Shown piece by piece: positions 8,211-18,588 of a DNA stretch of 57,154 nt (its first letter is position 1; each line of letters begins with the position of its first letter). The DNA is from Verrucomicrobiaceae bacterium (GTDB lineage: Bacteria; Verrucomicrobiota; Verrucomicrobiia; Verrucomicrobiales; Verrucomicrobiaceae): assembly GCA_016795375.1 (NCBI GenBank), contig JAEUHJ010000090.1, forward strand, positions 1-57,154, given 5' to 3'. Below the pieces are notes generated by a model. The model saw only the letters and a program-made list of their open reading frames with translations, was not told the DNA's origin and ran no database searches. A program made the position numbers and the translations under genes.

Positions 8211-10187
8211 TCAGGCGAGCGCCTTCGCCACGGCTTCGGCGGTGATGCCGAGTTCCTTGAAGACAGTGTTGCCTGGGGCGCTGATGCCGAAGCGGTCGAT
8301 GGCGATGATCCGGCCCTGCGTGCCGACGTATTTCCACCACAAGCCGCTGACGCCGGCCTCGATGGCGACGCGCTTCGTGCAGGCCGCAGGGAGCACGCTT
8401 TCGCGATACTCGGCGCTCTGACGGTCGAAGCGTTCAAAGCACGGCAGGCTCACGACACGGACGCCGGGCTTGCCTTTGGCTCCTTCGACAGCCCACTGCA
8501 CTTCGGAGCCGGTGGCGAGGACGATGGCTTCGAGCGGCGCGGATTCTTTGACGAGAACGTAGCCGCCTTTGAGCGTGCCTTCGCGGCGAGTCGCAGCGCT
8601 GGCGTGTCCCTGATGCGGCAGATCCTGGCGGCTGAGAGCGAGTAGCGTGGGGCCGTCGTTGCGGCTGAACGCGGCGGCGAAGGCGGCGGCGGCTTCCTCG
8701 GAGTCGGCGGGACGGATGACATCGAGATTCGGGATCACGCGCAGGCCGCTGACGGTTTCCACCGGCTGATGTGTGGGGCCGTCCTCACCGACGCCGACGC
8801 TGTCGTGCGTGAAGATGTAGGTGACAGGCAGTTTCGCGAGCGAGGCGAGGCGGATGCTCGGGCGGCAGTAGTCGGCAAAGACGAGGAAAGTGGCGCCGCT
8901 GGCGAGGAAAAGGCCGTCGTAGGCGATGCCGTTGCAAATCGCGCCCATGGCGTGCTCGCGGATGCCGAACCAGATGTTGCGGCCGGTCGGATTTGCGGCG
9001 GAGAAGTCACCGCCGTCCTTGATGTAGTTCTTGGTGGAGCCGAAAAGGTCCGCGCTACCGGTGATGAGGTGCGGTACGGCCTTGGCGATGTGATTCAAAA
9101 TTTCGCCGCCGCTGTTGCGTGTGGCTGCTTTGCCTTCGGCGGGAGATTCGGGGATCACCTTGAGCAGTTCCTCGGCCTTGAGTGTGCCGTTGCGTGCGAC
9201 GTCGAGCTGTCTGGCGAGTTCGGGATTCGCGGCGCTCCAGGCGAGATAGACTTTGTTCCATTCGCCATGGATGGCGGCGCGCTTGGTCTTCAAATCAGCG
9301 AAGTAGCCTTTCACCGCTTCGCTGACGTAGAAATGAGTGCCTACGGGGATGCCGAGGCCTTTTTTCGCGGCGTCGATGAACTTCGCTCCGCCTTCGCCGT
9401 GCCCTTTGGCCGTGCCGGCGACTTCGGGGATGCCTTTGCCGATGATGGTTTTGGCGATGATGATTTTTGGCTTGCCGTTGTCGTTCTTCTTCGCGTTTTC
9501 AATCGCACCGAGGATCGCGTCGAGGTCATGGCCGTCGATGGTCACGGCGTCCCAGCCCAGCGCGGTGTAAAGCGCCTGCGTGTCCTCGCTCTGTGTGACC
9601 TTGGCCATCGCGTCGAGCGTGACGTCGTTGCTGTCGAAAATGAGGATGAGGTTGTCGAGCTTGTTGTGCGCGGCGAAGGCCACGGCCTCACGCGCCACGC
9701 CTTCCTGAAGGCAACCGTCACCGGCGAGGGCGATGATGTGGTTGTCGATGATCGTGTGCGCGGCGGTGTTGTACTTTGCTGCGGCCATCTTGCCGGAGAG
9801 CGCGTAGCCCACCGCGTTGCCGACGCCCTGGCCCAGCGGACCCGTGGTGCATTCGACACCCGGCGTCTCGTGGAACTCAGGATGCCCCGGTGTGATGGAA
9901 TGCAGCACGCGGAATTTGCTCACATCGTCGATGCTCACAGCGTAGCCGCTGAGGTGCAGCCAGCCGTAGATGAACATGCTGCCGTGGCCGGCGGAGAGGA
10001 TGAAGCGGTCGCGGTTCAGCCACTTCGGATCAGCGGGATCGCACTGAAGCGCCTGGCCGAAGAGGACGGCACCGATCTCGGCGGAACCGAGCGGCAGACC
10101 GAGGTGACCGGAGGAGCACTTGTGGACCGCGTCCATGGCGAGGCCACGGGCTTCATTGGCGGCTTGGGCGAGGAGGGCGTTGTTCAT
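8211..10187 (-). CDS. tkt: Transketolase
   Basis: This 658-residue enzyme has the normal family length. It transfers two-carbon ketol units between sugar phosphates in the pentose phosphate pathway, with thiamine diphosphate and Mg2+. Visible landmarks are the N-terminal [37 protein letters not shown], the ThDP motif GDGCLQEG...IFDSNDV, and the pyrimidine-domain stretch [15 protein letters not shown] plus [16 protein letters not shown]. The C-terminal domain ([23 protein letters not shown]) is complete. It is cytoplasmic. It is divergent from the DinG-like gene, with about 200 bp between the starts, and is followed by a terminator at 8136-8160. Confidence 0.97.
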   Translation of the reverse strand: MNNALLAQAANEARGLAMDAVHKCSSGHLGLPLGSAEIGAVLFGQALQCDPADPKWLNRDRFILSAGHGSMFIYGWLHLSGYAVSIDDVSKFRVLHSITPGHPEFHETPGVECTTGPLGQGVGNAVGYALSGKMAAAKYNTAAHTIIDNHIIALAGDGCLQEGVAREAVAFAAHNKLDNLILIFDSNDVTLDAMAKVTQSEDTQALYTALGWDAVTIDGHDLDAILGAIENAKKNDNGKPKIIIAKTIIGKGIPEVAGTAKGHGEGGAKFIDAAKKGLGIPVGTHFYVSEAVKGYFADLKTKRAAIHGEWNKVYLAWSAANPELARQLDVARNGTLKAEELLKVIPESPAEGKAATRNSGGEILNHIAKAVPHLITGSADLFGSTKNYIKDGGDFSAANPTGRNIWFGIREHAMGAICNGIAYDGLFLASGATFLVFADYCRPSIRLASLAKLPVTYIFTHDSVGVGEDGPTHQPVETVSGLRVIPNLDVIRPADSEEAAAAFAAAFSRNDGPTLLALSRQDLPHQGHASAATRREGTLKGGYVLVKESAPLEAIVLATGSEVQWAVEGAKGKPGVRVVSLPCFERFDRQSAEYRESVLPAACTKRVAIEAGVSGLWWKYVGTQGRIIAIDRFGISAPGNTVFKELGITAEAVAKALA

Positions 10188-10387
10188 AAGCTAGAGAGCT
10201 GGGAGCGTAGGGCTTGGAGTTGGGGGTAAAGCGCCAGATGCGGCCAGGCGCGGGCGTGTTCCTTACCGGCGCGAGGGAGGGATTCAAGGTCGAAAACCGG
10301 AGCGGATCGAGGCTTCGGCCGGCAAAATGCCCCACGTCTCAAAAACTCTTTGCCCTAAGCCCTCCGCTCTCTGCTATCAGCCCCCGC

Positions 10388-12406
10388 ATGTTTTACGTCG
10401 CCGAAGACCACGAAGAAGGCAGCCACGCGCCGCGCCGGAGCCATCCGCCGCTCGCGCCGCGCATGCGTCTGGCGTTTTCGGAAGACGGCAAGCTGTCCGA
10501 GTCACCGCAGTTCGAATATCGCCCGCAGCAGCAGCGCATGGCGGAACTCGTTGGTGCGGCGCTCGATGGCAATCATGCGCTCGTGTGCGAGGCCGCCACC
10601 GGCGTCGGCAAATCGCTCGCCTACCTCGTGCCCGCCGTCACCTTCGCGCTGGAGCAGAAACGCAAGGCCATCATCTGCACGCACACGATCAACCTGCAGG
10701 AGCAGCTCATCTCGAAGGACATTCCCATCGTCAAACAGATCGTCGGCAACTTCCACGCCGAGATCCTCAAAGGCCGCGGCAACTACATCTGCCCCACACG
10801 CCTCAAACGTGCGCTCAACGAAGCAGGCGACCTCTTTTCGACCTCCGAGGCCTCCGAATTGAAGCTCCTGCTCGACTGGGTGGCCGGAACCGAGGACGGC
10901 ACGCTCAGCGATCTCGATTTCACCCCCAGCGCACGCGTCTGGTCGATGGTTTGCAGCGAACCTCATGCCTGCACGCCGCGCCGCTGCCCGCCCGGCAGCC
11001 GCTGCTGGTATCAGGACACCCGCCGCCGCATGGATGCTGCGGATGTCATCGTGCTGAATCACACGCTTTTCTTCACGCTGCTCGCCTCCGCCGACGAAAC
11101 CCTCTCCGAGGACTGCAATTTCCTTTTCCCGCGTGACTTCGTCATCCTCGACGAGGCGCACACCATCGAAAACGTCGCCGCGCGCGCCTTCGGCCTCCAC
11201 ATCAGCGAATCGAACCTCAAATTCGAGCTCGGCCGCCTGCACAATCCGAAGACGCGCAAAGGCTTCTTCCAGCTCGTCGGCGACAAGGACGGCGTGCGCG
11301 AGGTGTTGCAGACGCTGGAGAGCGTGGACAACTTTTTCCGCGCCGCCGAGGCGAGCTGCAAATTCAACGCCGTCGGCCGCGAGTTCCGCGTGCGTGAGGC
11401 CGGCCTCGTCGAGGACACCCTCTCCCTGCCGCTGCAACGTCTCGCGCAACGCGCCAACAAGGCCGGCGACGCCGTTGACAAAGAAGGCACGAAACTAGAA
11501 CTGCACGATCTGGCCAAGCGCCTCACCGCCGTCCGCCTCGGCTTGAAGGCCTTCCTCGACCAGGAGAACGAGGATCACGTCCACTGGGTGGAGCGCACCG
11601 GCGCGGATCATCACACCATCGCCTTCCACACCGCGCCGGTGGATGTCGCACCGCGCCTGCGGCAGATCTTTTTCGCCAGCCACAAAGCCTGTGTCTTCAC
11701 CAGCGCCACGCTCGGCGTCGGCGACGACGAGGAATTGAACTACTTCCGCAACCGCGTCGGCGCCGAGGACGCCGCCGCCGCGTGCATCGAGAGCCCCTTC
11801 GATTTCAAGAAGCAGATGAAGCTCTATCTGCTCAAAAAAATGCCGCTGCCTTCCGAGCCGGGCTATCTCGACAAATTGGAGCACTGGATCACGCATTTCA
11901 TCGACCTCAGCATCGGCCGTGCGTTCGTGCTGTTCACCAGCTACAGCCAGATGACCTCTCTGGCCGACAAACTGGAGGCACATTGCGCAAAACGCGGCTG
12001 GCGTCTGCTCGTGCAAGGCCGCGGCATGCCGCGGCATCAAATGCTCGCCGAGTTCAAGAACGACACGCACAGCGTCCTGTGCGGCACCGACAGCTTCTGG
12101 ACCGGCGTCGATGTGCCGGGTGAATCGCTCAGCAACGTCATCATCACGCGCCTGCCCTTCGCCGTGCCCGATCATCCGCTCACCGCCTCGCGCATCGAGC
12201 ACCTCGAGGAACAAGGCCTCAACGCCTTCACCGAATACAGCGTGCCGGAGGCCATCCTCAAACTCCGCCAGGGCGTCGGCCGTCTCATTCGCACGGCGAA
12301 CGACAAAGGCATCTGCGCCATCCTCGACAATCGCATCCTCACCAAGCCCTACGGCCGCGCCTTCCTCGCCTCGCTGCCGCAATGTCCGACGGAAGTTCTG
12401 GGCTGA
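10388..12406 (+). CDS. dinG: DinG/XPD-family ATP-dependent DNA helicase
   Basis: This is a 672-residue superfamily 2 helicase. It has Walker A EAATGVGKS (about residue 70), the DEAH box ILDEAHTIEN (about 255), and five cysteines between them (ICPT, VCSEPHAC, RRCPPGSRC) that fit a 4Fe-4S cluster as in XPD and DinG. The C-terminal lobe has GTDSFWTGVDVPGESL and the arginine-finger motif QGVGRLIR. It unwinds DNA 5' to 3' at R-loops and damaged forks (family knowledge). I start at the ATG at 10388 because the in-frame sequence before it looks non-coding. The upstream 200 bp divergent region holds no clear motif. Confidence 0.9.
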   Translation: MFYVAEDHEEGSHAPRRSHPPLAPRMRLAFSEDGKLSESPQFEYRPQQQRMAELVGAALDGNHALVCEAATGVGKSLAYLVPAVTFALEQKRKAIICTHTINLQEQLISKDIPIVKQIVGNFHAEILKGRGNYICPTRLKRALNEAGDLFSTSEASELKLLLDWVAGTEDGTLSDLDFTPSARVWSMVCSEPHACTPRRCPPGSRCWYQDTRRRMDAADVIVLNHTLFFTLLASADETLSEDCNFLFPRDFVILDEAHTIENVAARAFGLHISESNLKFELGRLHNPKTRKGFFQLVGDKDGVREVLQTLESVDNFFRAAEASCKFNAVGREFRVREAGLVEDTLSLPLQRLAQRANKAGDAVDKEGTKLELHDLAKRLTAVRLGLKAFLDQENEDHVHWVERTGADHHTIAFHTAPVDVAPRLRQIFFASHKACVFTSATLGVGDDEELNYFRNRVGAEDAAAACIESPFDFKKQMKLYLLKKMPLPSEPGYLDKLEHWITHFIDLSIGRAFVLFTSYSQMTSLADKLEAHCAKRGWRLLVQGRGMPRHQMLAEFKNDTHSVLCGTDSFWTGVDVPGESLSNVIITRLPFAVPDHPLTASRIEHLEEQGLNAFTEYSVPEAILKLRQGVGRLIRTANDKGICAILDNRILTKPYGRAFLASLPQCPTEVLG

Positions 12407-12563
12407 ACGTGACCCAGCCATCAATCCGCGTCACAGCCTGTCAGTTCAATTTTCTCGACACGCGCCGGGGCTTTGCAATAAAGCTTGTCCAAAGACTTTG
12501 GGCACCACGTCGTCCTTGATCCTCATTAGAACTTCCGCGCATCGACCTCAGCCCGCCAGCCCA

Positions 12564-13106
12564 ATGAAGAAACTCGTGCTTGCAACGCTCGCCGCCCTCA
12601 CCGCCTCGGCATTCGCTCAATCTGGAACCTACAAGTCCGACTACGAGCGACTGCAAAGGGACTATGAGGCAGCAACAGCACAGGCCCTCGACCCTGTAAA
12701 GAAACGTCATGCTGAGGCTCTTCAGCAACTTATTCGAAAAGCGACTCAAGCCGGCGACCTCGAAACGGCCGTCGCAGCCAAGGAAGCTTTGAATCACCTC
12801 TTTCCGCCAAAGCAAGCCACCGGAAATGCCACGACAGGCGCGTCCAAACGCGCCGCCTTGGCGGCGAACTTGACCTCCTCCAAATGGGCCGTGTTCGACA
12901 CACCCACGCAAAAGCGCATCGACACCCAGGTGTTCAATGTGGACGGCACCTGCGCGGGCCGGCTCAACGGCAGGTGGGAGGCTGTTTCGGACGACGAGGT
13001 CAAGATCTACGCCAACTCCCAAACCTACGCAGGCACCATGAACGGAGGCGGGACGCAAATAGACTTTGTCCGCATCAAGAGAACGATGCGCAAGGAGAAT
13101 CCCTGA
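12564..13106 (+). CDS. Secreted protein with coiled-coil/helical pair domain
   Basis: This is a 180-residue protein with a signal peptide (MKKLVLATLAALTASAFA). A helical stretch (about 23-75; YERLQRDYEAA...PVKKRHAEALQQLIRKATQAGDLETAVAAKEAL) is of the same type as a segment in the kinase at 23011-26547, about residues 665-720. A small beta domain follows (about 100-175; SKWAVFDTPTQKRIDTQVFNVDG...GRWEAVSDDEVKIY) that looks lipocalin- or VCBS-like but is not assigned. It starts 157 bp after the helicase and ends 6 bp before SelO, so it may share a transcript with SelO. Confidence 0.8.
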   Translation: MKKLVLATLAALTASAFAQSGTYKSDYERLQRDYEAATAQALDPVKKRHAEALQQLIRKATQAGDLETAVAAKEALNHLFPPKQATGNATTGASKRAALAANLTSSKWAVFDTPTQKRIDTQVFNVDGTCAGRLNGRWEAVSDDEVKIYANSQTYAGTMNGGGTQIDFVRIKRTMRKENP

Positions 13107-13112
13107 CAGCCC

Positions 13113-14573
13113 ATGGCATCGGGTGCAACCGTCGCTTCAAGCCCGGCAACCGCGTTCTCACCACACGCTGGCTGGAATTTCGATCATTCGTATGCGCGCC
13201 TGCCGCAGGCGCTTTTCGCACGCATCGAGCCGACGCCGGTGCGTGAGCCGAAAATGGTCGTGCTCAATCGACCTCTGGCCGAATTTCTCGGACTCAATGC
13301 GGACGCGTTGAATGATCCCGCCGTCTTTGCCGGCAACTCCTTGCCGCCCGGCGCCGATCCGCTGGCGCAGGCCTACGCGGGGCATCAATACGCCCACTTC
13401 ACCATGCTCGGCGACGGGCGCGCGATCCTGCTGGGCGAGCACATCACGCCGCGCGGCGAACGTTTCGACATCCAGCTCAAAGGCCCCGGCCCGACGATGT
13501 TTTCGCGTCGTGGCGATGGCCGCGCCGCGCTGGGGCCGATGCTGCGCGAACACATCATCAGCGAGGCCATGCACGCGCTCGGCATCCCGACCACGCGCAG
13601 TCTCGCGGTGGTCACGACGGGCGAGGACGTGTGGCGCGCGGAGCGCCTGCGTGGGGCCGTGCTCACACGCGTCGCCGCCAGCCACATCCGCGTCGGCACG
13701 TTTGAATACGCCGCGGCTCGTGGCGAGAAGGATGTGCTGCAAGCGCTGGCGGATCACACGCTGCGCCGCCACTACCCGGATCTCGTGGACGCTGAAAAGC
13801 CCTGCCTCTCCTTCTTCGAAGCCGTGATGGAACGCCAGGCCGCGCTGATCGCGAAATGGATGCACGTCGGCTTCATCCATGGCGTCATGAACACGGACAA
13901 CATGGCGCTCTCCGGCGAGACGATAGACTATGGCCCCTGCGCGTTCATGGACGCGTATGATCCCGCCACCGTGTTCAGCTCCATCGACCGCCATGGCCGC
14001 TACGCGTATGGCAGCCAGCCGCGCATCGCGCAGTGGAACCTCGCCCGCCTCGCCGAGGCTCTGCTGCCGCTGCTGCACGACGATGAAAAGCAGGCCATCG
14101 AGACCGCCAACGCGGCGGTTGCGAGCTTCGCGGGCCGCTTCCAGCGCCACTGGCTCGCCGGCATGCGCGCAAAGCTCGGCCTGTTCACCGAAGACAGCGG
14201 CGACGCGGCATTGATCCAAAGCCTGCTCGACTGGATGCAGGAAACGGAGGCCGACTTCACCAACACCTTCCGTCACCTCGCCGACGCCACCGCCGGAACT
14301 GAATGGCATCCACGCTGGCAGGCCCGTCTGCGCCAGCAGCCGCAATCCGCCGATGAAGCCGCCGGGCTGATGCGCCGCAGCAATCCCGCCTTCATCCCGC
14401 GCAATCACAAGGTGGAAGAAGCCCTCGCCGCGGCGGAACAGGGTGATTTGAGTGTCATGGGACGCCTGCTCGCCGTGTTGGCGAAACCCTACGACGATTC
14501 GGAACCACAGTCCGAATACGCCGCGCCTGCGCCGGAAGGTTCAGACGTTTATCAGACGTTCTGCGGCACGTGA
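13113..14573 (+). CDS. selO: SelO-family protein adenylyltransferase (YdiU/UPF0061)
   Basis: This 486-residue protein matches SelO/YdiU: NFDHSYARLP near the start, AGHQYAHF, LGDGRAILLGE, DIQLKGPGPTMFSRRGDGRAAL, SEAMHALGIPTTRSLAVV, GFIHGVMNTDNMALSGETIDYGPCAF, and the tail YQTFCGT. The family is a pseudokinase fold that transfers AMP from ATP to Ser/Thr/Tyr of redox proteins. In mammals the penultimate region carries selenocysteine; here the equivalent is an ordinary Cys (TFCGT). It abuts the convergent dehydrogenase gene, whose stop codon is at the next base. Confidence 0.95.
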   Translation: MASGATVASSPATAFSPHAGWNFDHSYARLPQALFARIEPTPVREPKMVVLNRPLAEFLGLNADALNDPAVFAGNSLPPGADPLAQAYAGHQYAHFTMLGDGRAILLGEHITPRGERFDIQLKGPGPTMFSRRGDGRAALGPMLREHIISEAMHALGIPTTRSLAVVTTGEDVWRAERLRGAVLTRVAASHIRVGTFEYAAARGEKDVLQALADHTLRRHYPDLVDAEKPCLSFFEAVMERQAALIAKWMHVGFIHGVMNTDNMALSGETIDYGPCAFMDAYDPATVFSSIDRHGRYAYGSQPRIAQWNLARLAEALLPLLHDDEKQAIETANAAVASFAGRFQRHWLAGMRAKLGLFTEDSGDAALIQSLLDWMQETEADFTNTFRHLADATAGTEWHPRWQARLRQQPQSADEAAGLMRRSNPAFIPRNHKVEEALAAAEQGDLSVMGRLLAVLAKPYDDSEPQSEYAAPAPEGSDVYQTFCGT

Positions 14574-15845
14574 TCACGGGAACAGCCCGCGGATCGCCTT
14601 CGCCTCATGCACGCGTTTGATGCCCAGGCTCAGCGCCGCGAAGCGCATGCTCACCTTGCGCTTCTTGCTGAAGTTCAGCGTCTGCACAAACGAATGCTCC
14701 AGGATGCGGTAGAGCTTGCTCATCACCTCCCCCTCGTCCCAGAAGAAGCTCTGCAAGTCCTGCACCCATTCAAAGTAGGACACGATCACGCCCCCCGCGT
14801 TGCACAGGATGTCAGGGATCACAAAGATCTCCGGCCGCTGCGCGATGATCGCGTCCGCCTCCGGCGTCGTCGGGCCGTTCGCGCCTTCGGCGAGGATACG
14901 ACATTGGATCTTCGCCGCGTTTTCGGCGGTGATCTGACGTTCGAGAGCGGCGGGCACCAGCACGTCACACGGAGTCACGAGCAATTGCTCATTGCTGATG
15001 GCCTCCGCCCCCTCAAAGCCCACGATGCTCCGCGTCTTGGCCACATGCGCGTCCAGCTTCGCTAAGTCGATGCCCTCCGCGTTGTGCAGCGCCCCGAACG
15101 CATCCCCCACGGCGACCACCTTCAGCCCCATGCGCGACAGCGACGCGGCGGCGACAGCGCCAACGTTGCCGTAACCTTGCACGACCGCCGTCGCGGTGTT
15201 CGCGGCGATGTTAAGCGTGTCCATCGCGCGTGAAATTAAATAGGCCACACCGCGTCCGGTCGATTCCCGGCGTCCCAGCGAGCCACCGAGGCTCACGGGC
15301 TTGCCAGTCACCACCGCCGGCACGCAGTGGCCGGTTTGCAGCGAATAGGTGTCCATCATCCACGCCATCGTCTGCTCGTTCGTGCCCATGTCCGGCGCGG
15401 GGATGTCGATCTGCGGGCCGATGAAAGGAATCAGTTCCTGCGTGTAGCGGCGCGTCACACGCTCCAGCTCCCCGGTGGACAGCTCGCGCGGATTGCAGGT
15501 CACGCCGCCTTTCGCACCGCCATACGGCAGGCCGGTAAGCGCACACTTCCAGCTCATCCACATCGCGAGGGCCGCGACTTCACCGAGCGTGACTTCAGGA
15601 TGAAAACGCACGCCGCCCTTCGTGGGGCCGAGCGTGAGGTGATGCTGCACGCGGTAGCCCATGAAGACGGTCGTGCTGCCGTCGTCACGCCGCACCGGCA
15701 TGGCCACGCTGACGCTGCGTTTCGGAAATTTCAGCCGGTCGCGCGCGGTGGCCGGGATGTCGAGGAAGTCGGCCACCAGGTCGAACTGCTGGCAGGCCAT
15801 GCGGAAGACAGGCGTGTCGTACACTTGCGGGATCACGGTGCTCAT
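14574..15845 (-). CDS. Glu/Leu/Phe/Val dehydrogenase (glutamate dehydrogenase type)
   Basis: This 423-residue protein has the two family domains. The first holds the substrate site: GYRVQHHLTLGPTKGGVRFHP, the catalytic-lysine motif LPYGGAKGGV, and PAPDMGTNEQTMAWMMD. The second is a Rossmann domain with GYGNVG and the loop NAGGVIVSYFEWVQDL. It interconverts glutamate and 2-oxoglutarate plus ammonia, or the analogous branched-chain pair. The motifs do not settle the substrate, though the length and GGVTCNP context favour glutamate. Cytoplasmic. Its 3' end meets SelO with no gap. Confidence 0.93.
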   Translation of the reverse strand: MSTVIPQVYDTPVFRMACQQFDLVADFLDIPATARDRLKFPKRSVSVAMPVRRDDGSTTVFMGYRVQHHLTLGPTKGGVRFHPEVTLGEVAALAMWMSWKCALTGLPYGGAKGGVTCNPRELSTGELERVTRRYTQELIPFIGPQIDIPAPDMGTNEQTMAWMMDTYSLQTGHCVPAVVTGKPVSLGGSLGRRESTGRGVAYLISRAMDTLNIAANTATAVVQGYGNVGAVAAASLSRMGLKVVAVGDAFGALHNAEGIDLAKLDAHVAKTRSIVGFEGAEAISNEQLLVTPCDVLVPAALERQITAENAAKIQCRILAEGANGPTTPEADAIIAQRPEIFVIPDILCNAGGVIVSYFEWVQDLQSFFWDEGEVMSKLYRILEHSFVQTLNFSKKRKVSMRFAALSLGIKRVHEAKAIRGLFP

Positions 15846-15966
15846 GGTGCGTGCAATTCGACACAGGAACCCTGTTTGTCATGTGCAAAGAATGACGCCC
15901 GGGCAGCACAAACGTACGCTTCGCGCCCCACCCGCGAACTCCGCAATCCCAATGGCTGCCAGGTTC

Positions 15967-16359
15967 TCAGGTTGATCGCGCCACCAAGTTCTGAACGCCC
16001 AGCACCAGCCACGCGCCGACGAATCCGCCGAGAGTGTCGGCGGCCCAGTCCCAAACATCGCCACCGCTGCGTCCGGGGGTGAAGGTTTGATGCCATTCAT
16101 CAAGAAGGCCGGTGATGGCGCAGAACAGCACGGTCAAAAGAATGGCGGATGTGGTTTTCCGGGCGAAACCGGCCGTGCGCAGGCCGAGGAGAAAGCACAT
16201 GCCCCCGGCGGCGAAATAGAGGGTGTGCTCGATCTTGTCGATGCCCTCGAACTTCGCGGGCGAGGGCAGCTTGCTCTGCGAGGACAACCACCAGAGCACT
16301 GCGGCCCAGATGATGACAAGCACGCGCCAGAGCAGCGGCGAGGAGAGGAGTTTGAGCAT
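15967..16359 (-). CDS. VanZ-like membrane protein
   Basis: This 130-residue protein has four hydrophobic segments. It carries the VanZ-like signatures WAAVLWWLSSQS in TM1, DKIEHTLYFAAGG before TM2, and DEWHQTFTPGRSGGDVWDWAADTLGG before the last TM. The family is linked to teicoplanin resistance in enterococci, but most members have no assigned role. It is a lone gene. Confidence 0.88.
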   Translation of the reverse strand: MLKLLSSPLLWRVLVIIWAAVLWWLSSQSKLPSPAKFEGIDKIEHTLYFAAGGMCFLLGLRTAGFARKTTSAILLTVLFCAITGLLDEWHQTFTPGRSGGDVWDWAADTLGGFVGAWLVLGVQNLVARST

Positions 16360-16401
16360 GCACCGCTTTTAACACTCGCATATCCAACGGCAATCACAGC
16401 C

Positions 16402-16431
16402 TTGACGAAGTGCGTGTGATGTTGCCATGCT
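16402..16431 (+). promoter_or_regulatory. Possible sigma-70-type promoter of the methyltransferase
   Basis: TTGACG (16402-16407) is followed after 18 bp by CATGCT (16426-16431), a weak -10 match, 40 bp before the methyltransferase ATG. The -35 is good and the -10 poor, so this is a tentative call. Confidence 0.25.
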
Positions 16432-16470
16432 TGGAAGTTCTGCCATGATGAACCAGAGGATTTTATTCTC

Positions 16471-17835
16471 ATGCATCTGACCGCGATCAGCCTTTTTTCC
16501 TCCGCCGGCATAGGCGACCTCGCCTTTCAACGGCTGCCGGTGAAGATGCTGGTGTCTTGTGAACTGCTGGAAGACCGGCACCAGGTCTATCAGGCGAATT
16601 TTCCCGACACCCATGCTTTGAGCGGCGACATCTGGCATCTCTGGGAGCGGGTTGTGAACGAGACGCAAAAACGGCTGGGTAATAGCGAACTCGACATCCT
16701 GTTCGCCACACCGCCATGCCAGGGCATGTCAAAAAATGGCCGTGGCAAGCTGCTGCAAGCAGTGAGAGAAGGCCGCAAGCCGCCGCTCGATGTGCGGAAC
16801 AGGCTGGTCATTCCAACGCTCAAGATCGCTCGCACGTTGAAGCCACGGCTGATCGTCTTTGAAAATGTGCCGGAGATGGAGAACACGCTCATCGAAGATG
16901 AATCAGGCCGGATGGTGCCGATTCTCGACTTGGTGCGGGAGGAACTCGGAGAAGATTACGATGGCGAGGCCCAAGTGGTGGAATTTGCCGATTATGGGGT
17001 GCCGCAGCGTCGGCAGCGGCTCATCACGGTTTTCTCACGCGATGCGGGGATGCTGGCATTGTATCACAGACGACGTACCGTTTTCCCGCCGCCCACTCAT
17101 GCGCAGCGCCCCAGCACAGGCAGACTGCCTTGGGTCACGGTGCGGGATGTCATCGCCCACATGCCGCCTCTTGATGCTGCCAATGCTGCCACGGCACGCG
17201 GGGAGGACGCGCTGCACTTCGTGCCGCTGCTGGATGCCGACAAATATTTTTGGGTGCGTCACACGCCGCCGGAAAAGGGGGCGTTCGACAATCAATGCGT
17301 GGCTTGCGGCTTTGATCAGAATCCGACGCATGGCAATTTCAGGGACGCCGGCGGCATCAATCGTTCCTCTCGTGACACGCCCTTGTGCTGCCTTCGCTGT
17401 GGCAAACTTCTGCCACGTCCTTGGGTAAAAGATGTGAACGGCCACCGCTTGATGCGCGGCTACACCAGCGCTTACAAACGAATGAGCTGGGATTTGCCTG
17501 CCAGCGCCCTCACCACAAATCTCGCCTACGCTTGCAGCGACAACAAACTTCATCCCGAACAGCACCGCGTCCTTTCATTGAAAGAGGCGCTGATGCTGCA
17601 CACGATCACCGATTTTGATTTTCAATTCGCACGCAAGGATGGCAGGAAAGTGAACACGGGGCTGATCTATGAAATCATCGGTGAAAGCATTCCACCACGC
17701 GGGCTGGAAGTTATGTTCAGCGCATGGGTGAAGGTGCTTTCCGGCAAATCGGACGATGTTTTCAAAAGCGACTGGGCCACCGCCGATCTCCCGCTGTTTC
17801 AAAACTCGACTCTGCCGCTCGCCAAATCGGCCTGA
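16471..17835 (+). CDS. DNA (cytosine-5-)-methyltransferase of a type II R-M system
   Basis: This 454-residue enzyme carries the C5 MTase motifs in order: I (FSSAGIGD, SAM binding), IV (PPCQGMS, nucleophile C83), VI (ENVPEM), VIII (QRRQRL), and a C-terminal IX/X region (EIIGESIPPRGLEVM). Between VIII and IX the target-recognition region holds a zinc-ribbon-like pair, C276-x2-C279 and C307-x2-C310, which is unusual in this family. It methylates the host site so the facing endonuclease does not cut it. Its last 37 bp overlap the 3' end of the convergent endonuclease gene. Recognition sequence unknown. Confidence 0.93.
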   Translation: MHLTAISLFSSAGIGDLAFQRLPVKMLVSCELLEDRHQVYQANFPDTHALSGDIWHLWERVVNETQKRLGNSELDILFATPPCQGMSKNGRGKLLQAVREGRKPPLDVRNRLVIPTLKIARTLKPRLIVFENVPEMENTLIEDESGRMVPILDLVREELGEDYDGEAQVVEFADYGVPQRRQRLITVFSRDAGMLALYHRRRTVFPPPTHAQRPSTGRLPWVTVRDVIAHMPPLDAANAATARGEDALHFVPLLDADKYFWVRHTPPEKGAFDNQCVACGFDQNPTHGNFRDAGGINRSSRDTPLCCLRCGKLLPRPWVKDVNGHRLMRGYTSAYKRMSWDLPASALTTNLAYACSDNKLHPEQHRVLSLKEALMLHTITDFDFQFARKDGRKVNTGLIYEIIGESIPPRGLEVMFSAWVKVLSGKSDDVFKSDWATADLPLFQNSTLPLAKSA

Positions 17836-18587
17836 AACGCAGTGCCACCGTTGTAGCGATCCAGAAAGCTCCGATATTCCGGCGCATCACGCACATAGAG
17901 CCAGCCGTCATACATTTTCCGCACGCCCTGCCGTGTCATGATCGAGACACTGGTTGTGTTGCCACCACCCTCGCGCGGCTGTATGATCCCACCCCAGTCT
18001 TTCTGCTGGAGACTGGCCGAGTAGAAGACTGCCGCTATACAAGGCACCCCGTTTTCGAAATCCCACAGTAAGCCCAAAAGGTTGTTCGTGCCGCGATGAT
18101 GTGCCTTCCAATCGTAACCTCTTAAAAAGGCGATCCGGCGGTCGCCAATATCCGGTTTCTCCTGACCGCGAACCTGAAACCAACTTGGAGCGGGCACACT
18201 GCCCACGGTGGCCTTGATCTCAATGCCGCCGGCAGGAAACGGGCTGAATGGCTTCTTGTCACGCAGCCTAGCGGACAGGTCATTCCACGCCTGCCTGCCC
18301 TTGCCATCCATGACCAGCAAATCGGGGTAGCCATCCTGATGCGGATTCTTGCGGAACAGCCCATCCGCCGCCTTGATCACGGATGCCCCATAAAGCTCGC
18401 CCACGAAGGCGCTCAAGTTTCGCATGCCCAACAGCCGGGAGATGTCGATTTCAAACTCAGCCAGCTTCGAGATGCGTTCATTGAAAATGGCGATGGCTTC
18501 GCCGAAGAACTTGGACGCCACCGAACAGGTCGTGCCATCACAGCGCGCCACTTGAATTTCTCGAAGCTGCCGCATGAGGTAAGTCAT
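17799..18587 (-). CDS. Probable type II restriction endonuclease (PD-(D/E)XK)
   Basis: This 262-residue protein has a candidate nuclease core: YPD89-LLVMDGKG, then GGIE123-I-K125 about 34 residues later, the usual spacing of PD...ExK. It is downstream of the HTH regulator with a 1-nt gap (TGA-G-ATG), so the two are translationally coupled. It faces the C5 methyltransferase. Position plus motif make a restriction endonuclease the best reading. I could not match it to a named family with certainty. Confidence 0.8.
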   Translation of the reverse strand: MTYLMRQLREIQVARCDGTTCSVASKFFGEAIAIFNERISKLAEFEIDISRLLGMRNLSAFVGELYGASVIKAADGLFRKNPHQDGYPDLLVMDGKGRQAWNDLSARLRDKKPFSPFPAGGIEIKATVGSVPAPSWFQVRGQEKPDIGDRRIAFLRGYDWKAHHRGTNNLLGLLWDFENGVPCIAAVFYSASLQQKDWGGIIQPREGGGNTTSVSIMTRQGVRKMYDGWLYVRDAPEYRSFLDRYNGGTAFQADLASGRVEF

Positions 18588-18588
18588 C

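Noticed and set aside
8769..10229. A 486-codon plus-strand frame over transketolase
   Set aside because: Antisense shadow of a transketolase with all catalytic motifs present.
10188..10387. Possible inverted repeat between transketolase and the helicase (AGAGAGC/GGGCTT stretches near 10195 and 10360)
   Set aside because: The match is imperfect and low-complexity; I would not call it an element or an operator.
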